DNA of 64,000 nucleotides from G963422745 sp965214285 (GTDB lineage Bacteria > Actinomycetota > Acidimicrobiia > Acidimicrobiales > Aldehydirespiratoraceae). The position numbers were made by a program, and so were the translations under genes. Of this stretch, positions 39,920-49,102 are shown one piece after another (position 1 is the stretch's first letter; each line of letters opens with the position of its first letter). The stretch is taken from the NCBI GenBank assembly GCA_965214285.1, contig OZ243946.1, positions 558,001-622,000 of the forward strand, given 5' to 3'. The notes beneath the pieces were generated by a model that saw only the letters and a program-made list of their open reading frames with translations, was not told the DNA's origin and made no database searches.

Positions 39920-40073
39920 GGTGAGGTTTCCTTCCGACGGCTGTGTCTCAACCGCCGATCGCCAAGCTAAAGGAGGGGTGTGACACTCTCCGCGCGGGCG
40001 CGGCGCCAAGGCCTTGGCCCTGGGGTGCTGTGGCAGGCACGTGAGCCTCGCCCGCAGGGACCGCCGGCGGGGG

Positions 40074-41480
40074 TCAGACGAGCAGGTCGCTGATGCCGCG
40101 GCGCAGGAAGCGGCCGTGGCCGGCTCGGCCCACGAAGCTCCGCTCGTCGATAACGAACGAGCCGCGGCTCAGCACCGTGCGCACCTGGCCAGTGACCTCC
40201 ACGCCCTCCCAGACCGAGTGGTCGATGTTCATGTGGTGCGTGGCCACGCCCAGTACATGGGCACGGGCCGGGTCGTAGACCACCACGTCGGCATCGGAGC
40301 CAGGCGCGATCACGCCCTTCTGCGGGTACAGCCCGAAAAGCCGCGCCGGGGTAGTCGCGCACGTCTGCACCCAGCGGGCCAGGCCCAGCTCGCCCGCCAC
40401 CACGCCGCTGTGCAGCAGATCCATGCGGTGCTCGATCGAGCCCACGCCGTTGGGCACGGCCCGGAAGTCCTCGGCGCCCAGCAGCTTCTCGTTGTCGCAG
40501 AACGGGCAGTGGTCCGTCGACACCACCGCAAGGTCGTCTCGCCGCAGGCCCTGCCAGAGCGTGTCGTGGTTGTGCCTGCGGCGCAGCGGCGGCGAGCAGA
40601 TGTGGCGCAGGCCGTCGAGGCCTGGCTGGTCCAGGTGGTCGTCGATGGTGAGATACAGGTACTGCGGGCAGGTCTCGGCGAACACGTTCAGCCCGCGCCG
40701 CCGTGCCCAGACCACCTGCTCCAGCGCGTCAGCCGACGACAGATGCACGACATACAGCGCCGCGCCTGCCACCTCTGCGAGCGCCGCGGCCCGGTGCACC
40801 GCCTCGCCCTCCAGTCGGCTCGGGCGGGTGCGCCCGTGCCAGACCGCCGAGGTGTTGCCCCGCCCGGCGGCCTGGTCTCGCAGCACGTCGATGGCGATGC
40901 CGTTCTCGGCGTGCATCATCACCAGGGCGCCGAGGTCCGCCGCCTCCTGCATGGCCCGCAGGATCTCGCCGTCGTCGGAATACAGCACCCCCGGATAGGC
41001 CATGAAGTACTTGAAGCTGGTGACGCCCTCGTCGACCAGCGTGCGCATCTCCTTGACCGAGGCGTCGTTCACATCGCCCATCGACAGATGCAGCCCGTAG
41101 TCGACGGCGCACTGGCCGTCGGCCTCGGCGAGGCGCTCCTCGAGCGCGTCGCGCACGTGCATGCCCTTGGTCTGGCCCGCGAAGTCGATGACGGTGGTGG
41201 TGCCGCCCCAGGCCGCCGCGGCGGTGCCGCTTGCGAACGTGTCCGACGAGGTGGCCTCGGGCGTCATCGGCAGCTGCAGATGCACGTGGACGTCGACCCC
41301 GCCGGGCACCACGTAGCAGCCGGCGGCGTCGATGACCCGCTCTGCCGATGCCGCAGCCGAGACGGCCAGCGGGGAGCGGGGATCGAGCACGGCGGCGATG
41401 CGCTCGCCGTCGATCACCACGTCCGCAGGCGTCGCGCCGCTGGTGGACACCACCTGGCCGTTTGCGATCACGATGGTCAT
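40074..41480 (-). CDS. D-hydantoinase/dihydropyrimidinase
   Basis: 468 residues. Binuclear metal site: GGVDVHVHLQLPM (H-x-H), the carboxylated Lys in TSFKYFMAYPGVL, MMHAENG, VVHLSS and the Asp of VSTDHCPF. It opens cyclic ureides such as dihydropyrimidines and hydantoins to N-carbamoyl amino acids. With the creatininase-like amidase upstream (10-nt gap) it forms a ring-opening pair. HyuA-type hydantoinases also accompany SsnA and XdhD in bacterial purine degradation, which links it to the operon at 26.5 kb. Confidence 0.92.
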   Translation of the reverse strand: MTIVIANGQVVSTSGATPADVVIDGERIAAVLDPRSPLAVSAAASAERVIDAAGCYVVPGGVDVHVHLQLPMTPEATSSDTFASGTAAAAWGGTTTVIDFAGQTKGMHVRDALEERLAEADGQCAVDYGLHLSMGDVNDASVKEMRTLVDEGVTSFKYFMAYPGVLYSDDGEILRAMQEAADLGALVMMHAENGIAIDVLRDQAAGRGNTSAVWHGRTRPSRLEGEAVHRAAALAEVAGAALYVVHLSSADALEQVVWARRRGLNVFAETCPQYLYLTIDDHLDQPGLDGLRHICSPPLRRRHNHDTLWQGLRRDDLAVVSTDHCPFCDNEKLLGAEDFRAVPNGVGSIEHRMDLLHSGVVAGELGLARWVQTCATTPARLFGLYPQKGVIAPGSDADVVVYDPARAHVLGVATHHMNIDHSVWEGVEVTGQVRTVLSRGSFVIDERSFVGRAGHGRFLRRGISDLLV

Positions 41481-41490
41481 GGGGCGGTCC

Positions 41491-42321
41491 TCATGGGGCC
41501 GGCGGATCAGCGTCGGCACCGTCGAGGGCTGGCGGGTAGTCGAACACGACGATCTCGCGGAGCTGGGCGCAGAGATGCTCCACGGCGCCGGAGAACAGCT
41601 CCTTGCCGAGCTCGGGCGTGGCCGCTCTGGGATCGCCGATCACGCCGCTGGGGCCGAAGTCGTCGCTGAGCCAGCCGAAGTGGGCGCTGCCGCCGAACTT
41701 CACGTGCTCGTTGCGGCTCAGCCACTCGGGGACGTTGGCCGCCGCCTTGGCCATGTCCACGTCGCCGGGCCGCAGGTGCAGCATGATCGCGGTCTCCTCC
41801 AGGCCCGCGTGAATGCCCATGCCCAGCTCCGTGCCGGCGGGGTCGCCGTCGGCCGGGTCGCCGTCGGGGGCGCTGTAGGCGGGCGGGGCGAAGGGGTGGA
41901 TCAAAAAGGTCAGCAGCCCGTGGGCGAGCCGCAGCTCCCGGCAGGCCACCATCAGCATGGCGCTGTTGCCGCCGTGGGCGTTGAGGAACACGATCCGCCG
42001 GGCGCCCGAGGCGGCCACGCATCCGCCGATGTCGTCGAGCACGTGTTGCATGGTGTGATTCGACAGCCAGACGGTGCCCGCAGACCAGGCGTGCTCGTTG
42101 CTCTTCGAGTAGGGCAGCGCAGGCAGCGCCCACACGTCGAGCTCGTCGCTGAGCTGCTCGACGACCGCCTTGGCGGCCTCATCGGCGATCACCCAGTCCG
42201 TCGACAGCGGAAGGTGCGGACCGTGCTGCTCGATCGCCCCGACGGGAACGAGCACGGTCGCGCCGGCACCCAGAGCCGCTCCCGCGGCAGGCCCGGACAG
42301 CGATTCGAGGAACCCAGCCAT
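41491..42321 (-). CDS. creatininase-family amidohydrolase
   Basis: 276 residues. Metal-binding pattern of the family: VPVGAIEQHGPHLPLSTD (Glu, His, Asp), FLNAHGGNSAML, and GIHAGLEETAIML. Members hydrolyse creatinine or other cyclic amides; MftE of the mycofactocin pathway is a relative, but no mycofactocin genes are seen here. It is the first gene of the operon with the hydantoinase, with a TAAGGT box 6 nt before the ATG. Likely role: opening a cyclic amide in nitrogenous compound breakdown. Confidence 0.88.
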   Translation of the reverse strand: MAGFLESLSGPAAGAALGAGATVLVPVGAIEQHGPHLPLSTDWVIADEAAKAVVEQLSDELDVWALPALPYSKSNEHAWSAGTVWLSNHTMQHVLDDIGGCVAASGARRIVFLNAHGGNSAMLMVACRELRLAHGLLTFLIHPFAPPAYSAPDGDPADGDPAGTELGMGIHAGLEETAIMLHLRPGDVDMAKAAANVPEWLSRNEHVKFGGSAHFGWLSDDFGPSGVIGDPRAATPELGKELFSGAVEHLCAQLREIVVFDYPPALDGADADPPAP

Positions 42322-42327
42322 GCGAGA

Positions 42328-42333
42328 ACCTTA
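42328..42333 (-). promoter_or_regulatory. -10 box TAAGGT, leaderless start at 42321
   Basis: Hexamer 6 nt before the creatininase-like gene on the minus strand. Confidence 0.45.
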
Positions 42334-42444
42334 GATCGCCGGGCTGCTAGAGGTCTGCGCAGGCCGGGCCTGTCGGACTCGCTGGCCGGCTCTTGCGGGG
42401 ACGGTGCCGGCTCGGAGGCCCGCTCAGTGGTCGAGCAGCCCAGC

Positions 42445-43257
42445 TCAGTGGTCGAGCAGCATGGCGAGCTGGCGCATCTGGGCGACCAGCTTTCCCTCTG
42501 AGTCCCAGATCATGCCGCTCTCCACCAGCCGTCCGCCCTCGATGTCGTCGGTGCGGTTGAGCGCTCGCAGCCAGCCCGGCGCCGGCCGCGCCCGCACCTG
42601 CACGGTCATCTCCAGCGTGGGCACCCAGCCGACCCGCCCGTGGGTGGCGAAGATCGACGGCGGGAAGGCATCCGCGAAGAACGGCAGCGACAGAGCCGAC
42701 GGCTCGCTACCGTCAGCGAAGCGGATCCAGCCGCTGACCTGGGCGCTCGTCAGGGTGCCGACGCCTGCGTAGTCGGGGTGAAGCCGCCACTGGACGCGCT
42801 CGCGGATCGCCAGGTCGACGCCCTGGACGTTGCCGTCCCGGTCCACGCATTCGGTGGGCGGCGGCAGCTCCGGCGGCCCCACCGTGAACTCGCCGGGAGG
42901 CCCCGTGCGGGTTGACAGGTCGCCGAACGTGGCGGTCATGATCAGGCGCAGCTTGCCCTGCTGGGTGAGCGAGCCGCGCAGCACGCTGACCAGCCTCCCC
43001 GGCTTGACCAGCTCGGCTTCGATCTCGGCGTCGGCGCCGCCCAGGCCAGGCCGCAGGAAGTGCGTGGTGACCGTGAGCGGGTCGGGATGGCCTGCGCCGC
43101 CGGCGCCGGCGACCAGCGAGTGCATGGCTCGCAGCACCGGGCTCAGCAGGTAGCCGCCGTTGGGGTTGTCGGCGATGTTCCACTCGGGCGCCAGACGAGC
43201 CGTGAAACGGCCGTCGCCTGCGGGTGTCGGCAGCGTCTCGTCGTCGAAAAACCCCAT
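42445..43257 (-). CDS. acyl-CoA thioesterase-like double hot-dog protein
   Basis: 270 residues. The first hot-dog has FTARLAPEWNIADNPNGGYL and LTVTTHFLRPG; the second has LSLPFFADAFPPSIFATHGR, VPTLEMTVQVRARPAPGWLR and ends GGRLVESGMIWDSEGKLVAQ. This is the TesB-like pattern common in actinobacteria. It hydrolyses an acyl-CoA, the chain length being unknown. It lies 37 nt downstream of the quinone-oxidoreductase-like gene in the same direction. ATG 43257 is chosen because the conserved part begins at once. Confidence 0.8.
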   Translation of the reverse strand: MGFFDDETLPTPAGDGRFTARLAPEWNIADNPNGGYLLSPVLRAMHSLVAGAGGAGHPDPLTVTTHFLRPGLGGADAEIEAELVKPGRLVSVLRGSLTQQGKLRLIMTATFGDLSTRTGPPGEFTVGPPELPPPTECVDRDGNVQGVDLAIRERVQWRLHPDYAGVGTLTSAQVSGWIRFADGSEPSALSLPFFADAFPPSIFATHGRVGWVPTLEMTVQVRARPAPGWLRALNRTDDIEGGRLVESGMIWDSEGKLVAQMRQLAMLLDH

Positions 43258-43294
43258 GGCCGCCGTGACGGTAGCGCCGGCGGCCAGCAAGCCG

Positions 43295-44419
43295 TTACTC
43301 GGGCGGCAGCAGCACCAGCTTGCCGACGAAGCCCTTGGCCAGGAAGTCGCGCTGGGCTGCGACGATGTCGGCCAGCGGGTAGGTGGCGGCGACCACCGGG
43401 CGGATCTCGCCCCGTTCGATGTAGCCGAGGAGGTTCTCGAACACGCCCGCCGCCTGGTAGGTGGCGCCGGCGAGCGTGAGATCCCTGAGGTACAGGTCGC
43501 GCACGTCGAGCTCCACCAGCGGCCCGGCGATCGCCCCGGCGGTCACGTAGCGGCCCCCGATTCGCAGGCAGCCCAGCAGGCCCTTGAACCCCGCGCCCGC
43601 CACCAGATCCACCACCACGTCCATGCTGCCTTGCTCGGATGCGAGGTCGGCATCACGGTCCAGCACCCGGACCGCGCCCAGCGCTGCCACCGCTGCGGCC
43701 TTGGAGGCCCCGCACACCGCCGTCACCTCGGCCCCGCGCCGCACAGCGAGCTGTACCGCGGCCGACCCGACCCCGCCCGAGGCCCCGCTGATCAGCACCC
43801 GTTCCCCGGCGCTGAGGCCGATCCGCGCCAGCATGTTCTCAGCCGTCGAGTAGGCGCAGGGGATCGACGCCAGCTCCACGTCGCTCCAGTCGCAGCGCAC
43901 CGCATGGGTCTCGGCGCTGTGCGCCACGGCGTACTGGGCGAAGCCGCCGTCGCACTCGGAGCCGAAAGTCGTCGTGAGGAACGGGCGGTCGCCTGAGGGG
44001 TGGCGCTGCATCGACGCCACGATCACCCGCTCGCCGATCCTGGCCTCGTCTACCTCCGCGCCGACGGCCACGATCTGCCCGCAGGCATCGGCGCCTTGGA
44101 TGCGGGGGAACTCGATGCTGCCGCCCGCCCAGGCGCCGTCGTCGGAGGCGCCGGTGCCGCCCGGCGCTGCGGCGCTTGCGGTGTCGCCGCTGACGGACTT
44201 CGAGTACCAGCCGACACGGGTGTTGATGTCGGTGTTGTTGACGCCCGCGGCCCGTACCCGGATCAGCACCTCGTGCGGGCCTGGGCGGGGGACCGCCACG
44301 TCGGTGCGGTACTCCAGCCGGTCGAAGCCGCCGAAGCCCGTGAGGACCACCGCGGCCATGGTCTCGGGGATGTCCGCGGGCTGCTCGGTGCTTGGCGGGT
44401 CGGCTGTGCGTCTGGTCAT
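43295..44419 (-). CDS. MDR-family NAD(P)H quinone oxidoreductase/alcohol dehydrogenase-like
   Basis: 374 residues. GroES-like start (AAVVLTGFGGFDRLEYRTDV, VRAAGVNNTDINTRVG), then the Rossmann nucleotide site ERVLISGASGGVGSAAVQLA. The structural zinc Cys cluster is missing, as in quinone oxidoreductase/zeta-crystallin relatives. An insert of about 25 Ala/Gly/Ser residues follows Asn-Thr-Asp. It overlaps the coxE-like gene by ATGA and so may be part of that operon. Substrate unknown. Confidence 0.85.
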   Translation of the reverse strand: MTRRTADPPSTEQPADIPETMAAVVLTGFGGFDRLEYRTDVAVPRPGPHEVLIRVRAAGVNNTDINTRVGWYSKSVSGDTASAAAPGGTGASDDGAWAGGSIEFPRIQGADACGQIVAVGAEVDEARIGERVIVASMQRHPSGDRPFLTTTFGSECDGGFAQYAVAHSAETHAVRCDWSDVELASIPCAYSTAENMLARIGLSAGERVLISGASGGVGSAAVQLAVRRGAEVTAVCGASKAAAVAALGAVRVLDRDADLASEQGSMDVVVDLVAGAGFKGLLGCLRIGGRYVTAGAIAGPLVELDVRDLYLRDLTLAGATYQAAGVFENLLGYIERGEIRPVVAATYPLADIVAAQRDFLAKGFVGKLVLLPPE

Positions 44420-45564
44420 CGGTCCTCGATCACCTCGGCGAGAGCGTGCAGCGAGCGCAGCGAATGGCCCTCCACGAAGCAGTCCACGTGACCCAGAGCG
44501 GCCGCCATGCCCCGGGCGGTCGGCTCATAGCCCGGCCCGGCCTTGAGCGGGTTGACCCAGATCACCTTGTGGGCGGTGCGCTGCAGACGCTGCATCTCGG
44601 CGGCCATCACCTCGGGGTCGCCCCGGTCCCAGCCGTCGGAGAGGATCACCACGATCGCCCCTCGGGCCATGCCCGGCACGCCCCATTCACGGTTGAAGCG
44701 CCCGATCGACTCGCCCAGGCGGGTGCCGCCGCTCCAGTCGACGACCGCGCCCGCCGCCGCCCGCACCGCCTCGTCCACGTCGTGCGAGCCCAGCTCGCGG
44801 GTCAGGCGGGTGAGCCGCGTGCCCAGGGCGAACGCCTCCACCCGGCCGCGGCCCGCCACCGCTGCGTGCGCGAAGCGGATCAGCACCCGTGCGTAGCTCT
44901 CCATCGAGCCGCTCACGTCGAGCAGCAGCACCAGCCGACGGGCCCGGCTGCGCCTGGCGCTGTTGACGATCTCGATCGGCTCGCCGTGGGCCCGCAGCGC
45001 CCGCCGGACCGTGCGCCGCAGGTCGAGACGGTCGCCGGCGGGGTCACAAGCCCGCCGCCGGGAGCGCTGACGCGGGGCGTGCAGGCGCATCCGTGCCATC
45101 ACCTGCTGGGCCTCGGCGATCTCGGCGTCGCTGAACTCGGCGAAGTCCTTGTCGCTGAGCACCTCGTCCGCGGAGAACGCCAGAGCATCCCGGTCGTCTG
45201 CGCTGTCGGCACCGTCGGGGCCGCGGTCGTCGCTGTCGCTGCCGTCGGCGCTCACCGGCAGCGTCTCGATCACGTCGCCGAAGCGCAGGTCGAGCCCGGA
45301 GGTGTTGTGATGGAAGAAGGCCATGAACATGGCGTCGTACATGGCGATGTCGCCCGGCTTCGCCACCAGCGTGGCCCGGCCCGCCCAGTACACGTCGAGG
45401 CCCGAGCCCAGCCCCAGGACCCCTAGCGCCTGGCGGAAGCGGATCGAGCGCGAGATCGCCACCTCCAGCCCGCCCCGGCGCAGGAAGCGCACGAAGCCGG
45501 CCGCCACACGGTCTGCATCCACCGACGCGGCAGGTGGCGCGCTCGTCGCTGCCAGCTCAGTCAT
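44416..45564 (-). CDS. coxE: CoxE-like VWA-domain protein
   Basis: 382 residues. The C-terminal von Willebrand factor A domain has the intact metal site RRLVLLLDVSGSMESYARVL with later Thr and Asp (SGGTRLGESI, VVILSDGWDRGD). The N-terminal half is the CoxE helical region with an acidic Ser-Asp-rich insert near residue 115. With the adjacent MoxR ATPase it forms the CoxDE chaperone that matures the active site of CO-dehydrogenase-type hydroxylases. It starts 10 nt after coxD. Confidence 0.88.
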   Translation of the reverse strand: MTELAATSAPPAASVDADRVAAGFVRFLRRGGLEVAISRSIRFRQALGVLGLGSGLDVYWAGRATLVAKPGDIAMYDAMFMAFFHHNTSGLDLRFGDVIETLPVSADGSDSDDRGPDGADSADDRDALAFSADEVLSDKDFAEFSDAEIAEAQQVMARMRLHAPRQRSRRRACDPAGDRLDLRRTVRRALRAHGEPIEIVNSARRSRARRLVLLLDVSGSMESYARVLIRFAHAAVAGRGRVEAFALGTRLTRLTRELGSHDVDEAVRAAAGAVVDWSGGTRLGESIGRFNREWGVPGMARGAIVVILSDGWDRGDPEVMAAEMQRLQRTAHKVIWVNPLKAGPGYEPTARGMAAALGHVDCFVEGHSLRSLHALAEVIEDR

Positions 45565-45574
45565 CGCTGCCCGA

Positions 45575-46498
45575 TCAGGAGGCCAGGGCGATCTTCAGCG
45601 CCGCCTCGAGCCCGTCGCGGCGCACCCGCTCCTGGTCCTCGCGGTACTTCAGCAGCGTGCCCAGCGTGTCGTCCAGCAGCGCCGCGCTGAGGTCGTCCGC
45701 GGCGAGCAGGCTCAAGGCGTTGGCCCAGTCGAGGGTCTCGGCGATGCCCGGCGGCTTGTAGAGCCCCAGGCCGCGCAGCTCGCCGGTGAGCGCAGCCATC
45801 TGGCGGGCCAGGCGCACCGGGACCGCCGGGGCCTTGGCTGCGATGATCGCCACCTCCCGCTCGAAGCCCGGATGCTCGACCCAGTGGTACAGCGCCCGGC
45901 GCTTCAGCGCATCGTGCACGTCGCGGGTGCGGTTGGATGTGATGACCACGATCGGCGGTGCCTGGGCGGTGAACGTGCCGATCTCGGGAACGGTGACCGA
46001 GTAGTCCGACAGCGCCTCCAGCAGGAACGCCTCGAACTCGTCGTCGGCCCGGTCGATCTCGTCGATCAGCAGCACCGGCGGCGTCGCCTGCCGGTGGTCG
46101 ATGGCCGCCAGCAGCGGCCGGCGGACCAGGAAGCGCTCGCTGAACAGCTCGTCCTCCAGCTGGTCTGCGGATGCCTCGGCTGCTGCCCCGGTCGCCTCGG
46201 CGGTGCGCAGGTGAAGCAGCTGCCGGGTGTGGTTCCACTCGTACAGCGCCTGGGCGGAGTCGATGCCGTCGTAGCACTGCAGGCGGATCAGCTCGCCGCC
46301 GGTGACCTGCGCCAGCACCTTGCCCACCTCGGTCTTGCCGACCCCGGCCTCGCCTTCGAGCAGCAGCGGACGCTTGAGGGCGACCGCCAGGCGGATCGAG
46401 GTGGCCAGGCCCCGGTCGCAGAGATAGTCGAAGGCCCCCATGGCCTCCACGACGCCTTCGACAGAGGCCAGCGACAACGACGGCTCGGCGGGTGCCAT
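45575..46498 (-). CDS. coxD: CoxD-like MoxR AAA+ ATPase
   Basis: 307 residues. Walker A LLLEGEAGVGKTEVGKVLA, Walker B PPVLLIDEIDRADDEFEAFL, sensor 1 PPIVVITSNRTRDVHDALKR. MoxR ATPases remodel metal enzymes together with VWA proteins; CoxD is needed for maturing the CO dehydrogenase cofactor. It heads the minus-strand operon coxD-coxE-MDR and is divergent from the MFS gene. A TACGCT box lies 8 nt before the ATG. Confidence 0.9.
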   Translation of the reverse strand: MAPAEPSLSLASVEGVVEAMGAFDYLCDRGLATSIRLAVALKRPLLLEGEAGVGKTEVGKVLAQVTGGELIRLQCYDGIDSAQALYEWNHTRQLLHLRTAEATGAAAEASADQLEDELFSERFLVRRPLLAAIDHRQATPPVLLIDEIDRADDEFEAFLLEALSDYSVTVPEIGTFTAQAPPIVVITSNRTRDVHDALKRRALYHWVEHPGFEREVAIIAAKAPAVPVRLARQMAALTGELRGLGLYKPPGIAETLDWANALSLLAADDLSAALLDDTLGTLLKYREDQERVRRDGLEAALKIALAS

Positions 46499-46506
46499 GG
46501 CCGCTC

Positions 46507-46512
46507 AGCGTA
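46507..46512 (-). promoter_or_regulatory. -10 box TACGCT, leaderless start of coxD
   Basis: Hexamer 8 nt before ATG 46498 on the minus strand. Confidence 0.45.
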
Positions 46513-46564
46513 GGTCGCTCGGCTCGCCCAGGCCGAAGTCCTGAGGATCAGGCCAAGCCGTCTG

Positions 46565-46570
46565 TAGCGT
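46565..46570 (+). promoter_or_regulatory. -10 box TAGCGT, leaderless start at 46578
   Basis: Hexamer 7 nt before the GTG of the MFS gene. Confidence 0.45.
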
Positions 46571-46577
46571 CTCAGTC

Positions 46578-48233
46578 GTGTCCGAGTTCCCCGAGGAGGC
46601 GAGCAGCGTGCGCCGGCGGAGGGTGCATCCCGGCACCGTGTTCGTGCGCGGCAGCGGGCTGAGCGAGGGACTCGACTGGGGATTCTGGCTGGCGGCCTGC
46701 GTCTTTTGGATCGTCGAGCTCGACCTCGGCCCGTTCGAGCTGGTGCTGATGGGCGTGGTGCTGGAGGCCTCGGTGCTGCTGGCCGAGACACCGACCGGGG
46801 TCGTGGCCGACATGATGTCGCGCCGCCGCTCGGTGGTGATCTCGCAATACCTGATGGGCATCGGCTTCATCTGGGCTGTGATCAGCACCAACTACTGGCT
46901 GATCCTGCCCGCCCAGGCGGTGTTCGGCATCGGCTGGACGTTCCGCTCAGGTGCCGACACGGCCTGGGTGACCGACGAGCTCAAGGGCTCGGGCGAGTAC
47001 AGCGACCGCCTCCTGGACCGGCTGCTGATCCAGCGGCACCGCTTCGGGCTCGTGGTCGGCGTGGTCTCGATCACGGCGACCATGGCGGTCGGCTGGCTGA
47101 CCACCGTGCGCTGGGCTGCGGTTGGGCTGGGAGTGGCCCATCTCGGCGTGGGGCTGTGGTGCCAGCTGGTGATGACCGAGGAGCACTTCGTGTCCGCCCG
47201 GCGTCGCTCGGTCGGCTTCGTCGACACTCTCCGGCAGGGTCTGCGGGCAGTGTCGAGCCGGCCCCGCCTGCGGGTCCTGGTGCTGGTGATCGTCGTCATG
47301 GACCTGGGCTCGGAGGCCTATGACCGCCTTGGCGCCAAGCACTTTCTCGACAGCGCCGATCTCGACGCCGGCTCCACGGCCGGGCTCGGGCTGCTGTTCC
47401 TGGTGCTGGCCGCGGCCGGGTTGGCGGTCAACGCCCTGACCTGGCGGATGATGCGCCGCGGGCTCGGGCCGGCGCGCCTGGCGGTGGTGCTGTTGTGCGT
47501 GGCCGCGGTCGGCGGGTTCGCGGTGTCGCTGACCAGCCTGGTGCTGGTGATCGCGGTGGGTTACATGCTGCAGGACTCCTGTCGCGAGGCGCTGTGGCCG
47601 GTGCTCGAAGGCTGGGCGAATCGCGACGCGCCCAGCGAGGCGCGCGCCACCGTTCACTCGCTGATGGGCCAGGCCACCGCTGTCGGCGATCTCGTCGGCG
47701 CCTTGCTGCTGGGGGTCGTCGCCGAGCTCACCTCGATCCCGCTGGCGCTGAGGATCGCCGCCGGGCTGTTCGCCCTGGCGGGCGTGCTGGCCACACGCGG
47801 CTTCGCCTCGCGAGACGAGCCCGACCCCGAGGACGAATCCGATCCGGGAGACGAGCCCGACCCCGAGGACGAATCCGATCCCGGGGACGAGCCCGACGAG
47901 GACGCCGAACCCGACCAAGACGCCGTGCGCAACCCGGACGCCGAGCCCGACCCGGACTCCGAGCGCAACCCGGACGCCGAACCTGACGCGGACGCCGAGC
48001 CCGACCCGGAAGACGAATCCGATCTCGGGGACGAGCCTGACGTTGACCTCGAACCGCCCCCGGAGCCCGAGCCCGATCCGGACGCCGAGCCTGATCTGGG
48101 GGACGACGCTGACCCGGATGACGATGCCGATCCCGAGGGCGAATCCGACCCGGACGACGACGCCGACTCGGACGACGATGCCGATCCGGAGCTGGAGTCT
48201 TCCCTGAGGCAGGAGTCCTTCCCGGAATCCTGA
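46578..48233 (+). CDS. MFS transporter with long acidic C-terminal tail
   Basis: 551 residues. About 400 residues form a major facilitator core: an MFS loop-2-like segment TGVVADMMSRRRSVVISQYL, and helices through VLVIAVGYMLQDSCREALWP and SIPLALRIAAGLFALAGVL. From about residue 412 a tail of roughly 135 residues is almost only Asp, Glu, Pro, Ser and Gly, built from repeats such as D-E-P-D-P-E-D-E-S-D-P-G. Its charge is extreme for a cytoplasmic tail; it might bind cations or partners. GTG start supported by the -10 box. Confidence 0.8.
   Translation: MSEFPEEASSVRRRRVHPGTVFVRGSGLSEGLDWGFWLAACVFWIVELDLGPFELVLMGVVLEASVLLAETPTGVVADMMSRRRSVVISQYLMGIGFIWAVISTNYWLILPAQAVFGIGWTFRSGADTAWVTDELKGSGEYSDRLLDRLLIQRHRFGLVVGVVSITATMAVGWLTTVRWAAVGLGVAHLGVGLWCQLVMTEEHFVSARRRSVGFVDTLRQGLRAVSSRPRLRVLVLVIVVMDLGSEAYDRLGAKHFLDSADLDAGSTAGLGLLFLVLAAAGLAVNALTWRMMRRGLGPARLAVVLLCVAAVGGFAVSLTSLVLVIAVGYMLQDSCREALWPVLEGWANRDAPSEARATVHSLMGQATAVGDLVGALLLGVVAELTSIPLALRIAAGLFALAGVLATRGFASRDEPDPEDESDPGDEPDPEDESDPGDEPDEDAEPDQDAVRNPDAEPDPDSERNPDAEPDADAEPDPEDESDLGDEPDVDLEPPPEPEPDPDAEPDLGDDADPDDDADPEGESDPDDDADSDDDADPELESSLRQESFPES
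47815..48200 (+). repeat. GAC/GAG-rich repeats encoding the acidic tail
   Basis: Imperfect repeats of GAGCCCGACCC and GACGACGATGCCGATCC in multiples of three nucleotides keep the frame. The pattern indicates growth by slippage or unequal exchange. Confidence 0.7.
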
Positions 48234-48255
48234 GCCCACGCCCGCGCCGTCGTCC

Positions 48256-48261
48256 TAAGGT
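48256..48261 (+). promoter_or_regulatory. -10 box TAAGGT, leaderless start of coxG
   Basis: Hexamer 6 nt before GTG 48268. Confidence 0.45.
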
Positions 48262-48267
48262 GAGCCG

Positions 48268-48978
48268 GTGAGAATCGACAACGAATTCCGGGTGCCCGCA
48301 TCGGTCGAGCAGGCCTGGGCGCTGCTCACCGATATCGAGGCCATCGCACCGTGCCTGCCGGGCGCACGCCTCACGGGCTCCGACGGCGACACCCACACCG
48401 GCACCATGAAGGTCAAGGTCGGCCCGATCACCGCCGAGTACAAAGGCACAGCCGCTATCACCGAGCTCGACGAGGTCAACCGTCGGGTGCTGCTGGCCGC
48501 CAGCGGGCGCGACTCGCGAGGCGCAGGCAACGCCTCGGCGGACATCGAGGCCACCATGACCGCAGACGGCGACGGCACCCTGGTGGCCATCGGCACCGAT
48601 CTGCGCGTGGCCGGCAAGGTCGCCCAGTTCGGGCGCGGCGTGATGGCCGACGTGTCGACCAAGCTCATCGGCCAGTTCGCAGAGTGCATCGAGGCCAAGC
48701 TCGCCGCCAAGGCGGCCACAGGCCCCGACGCCGCCGACCCGGCCGACCCCGCATCCGGCGGACCCGGACCGAGCCCCGCAGACGGCAACGCAGACGCCGC
48801 GGCGTCCAGCTACGGCGGCAGCGATGGCCACCAGACCAGCACCGCAGGCGATGCCACGCACGCCGACGAGCCCCTCGACCTGCTCGACGTTGCGGGTGCC
48901 GCGGTGGCCAAGCGGCTCATCCCCGTGGCGCTTGTGGTCGCCGCCGTCGTGGTGCTGCTGCTCGTGCTGTTCCTCTGA
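48268..48978 (+). CDS. coxG: CoxG-like SRPBCC protein with C-terminal membrane anchor
   Basis: 236 residues. The START/CoxG domain fills residues 1-150: VPASVEQAWALLTDIEAIAP, CLPGARLTGSD, and later GRGVMADVSTKLIGQFAECI. A low-complexity linker leads to a C-terminal helix LIPVALVVAAVVVLLLVLFL. CoxG recruits CO dehydrogenase to the inner membrane in studied systems. It sits 124 nt before coxS in the same direction. Confidence 0.9.
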   Translation: MRIDNEFRVPASVEQAWALLTDIEAIAPCLPGARLTGSDGDTHTGTMKVKVGPITAEYKGTAAITELDEVNRRVLLAASGRDSRGAGNASADIEATMTADGDGTLVAIGTDLRVAGKVAQFGRGVMADVSTKLIGQFAECIEAKLAAKAATGPDAADPADPASGGPGPSPADGNADAAASSYGGSDGHQTSTAGDATHADEPLDLLDVAGAAVAKRLIPVALVVAAVVVLLLVLFL

Positions 48979-49102
48979 GATCTCGCGGCTTCAGGGGCGC
49001 CTGCCCTGAGGCGCGCAGCCGGCTGGACATTTCCGGTGGCAGCGCGGCTGAAGATGTGACAAGCTCACGGCATCGGATCGTGACCCTCGCAAAGGAGGCC
49101 TC

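Noticed and set aside
41491..42321. MftE of mycofactocin biosynthesis
   Set aside because: The creatininase-family match is good, but no mftA/B/C or F-type genes occur; a hydantoinase neighbour points to ring opening instead.
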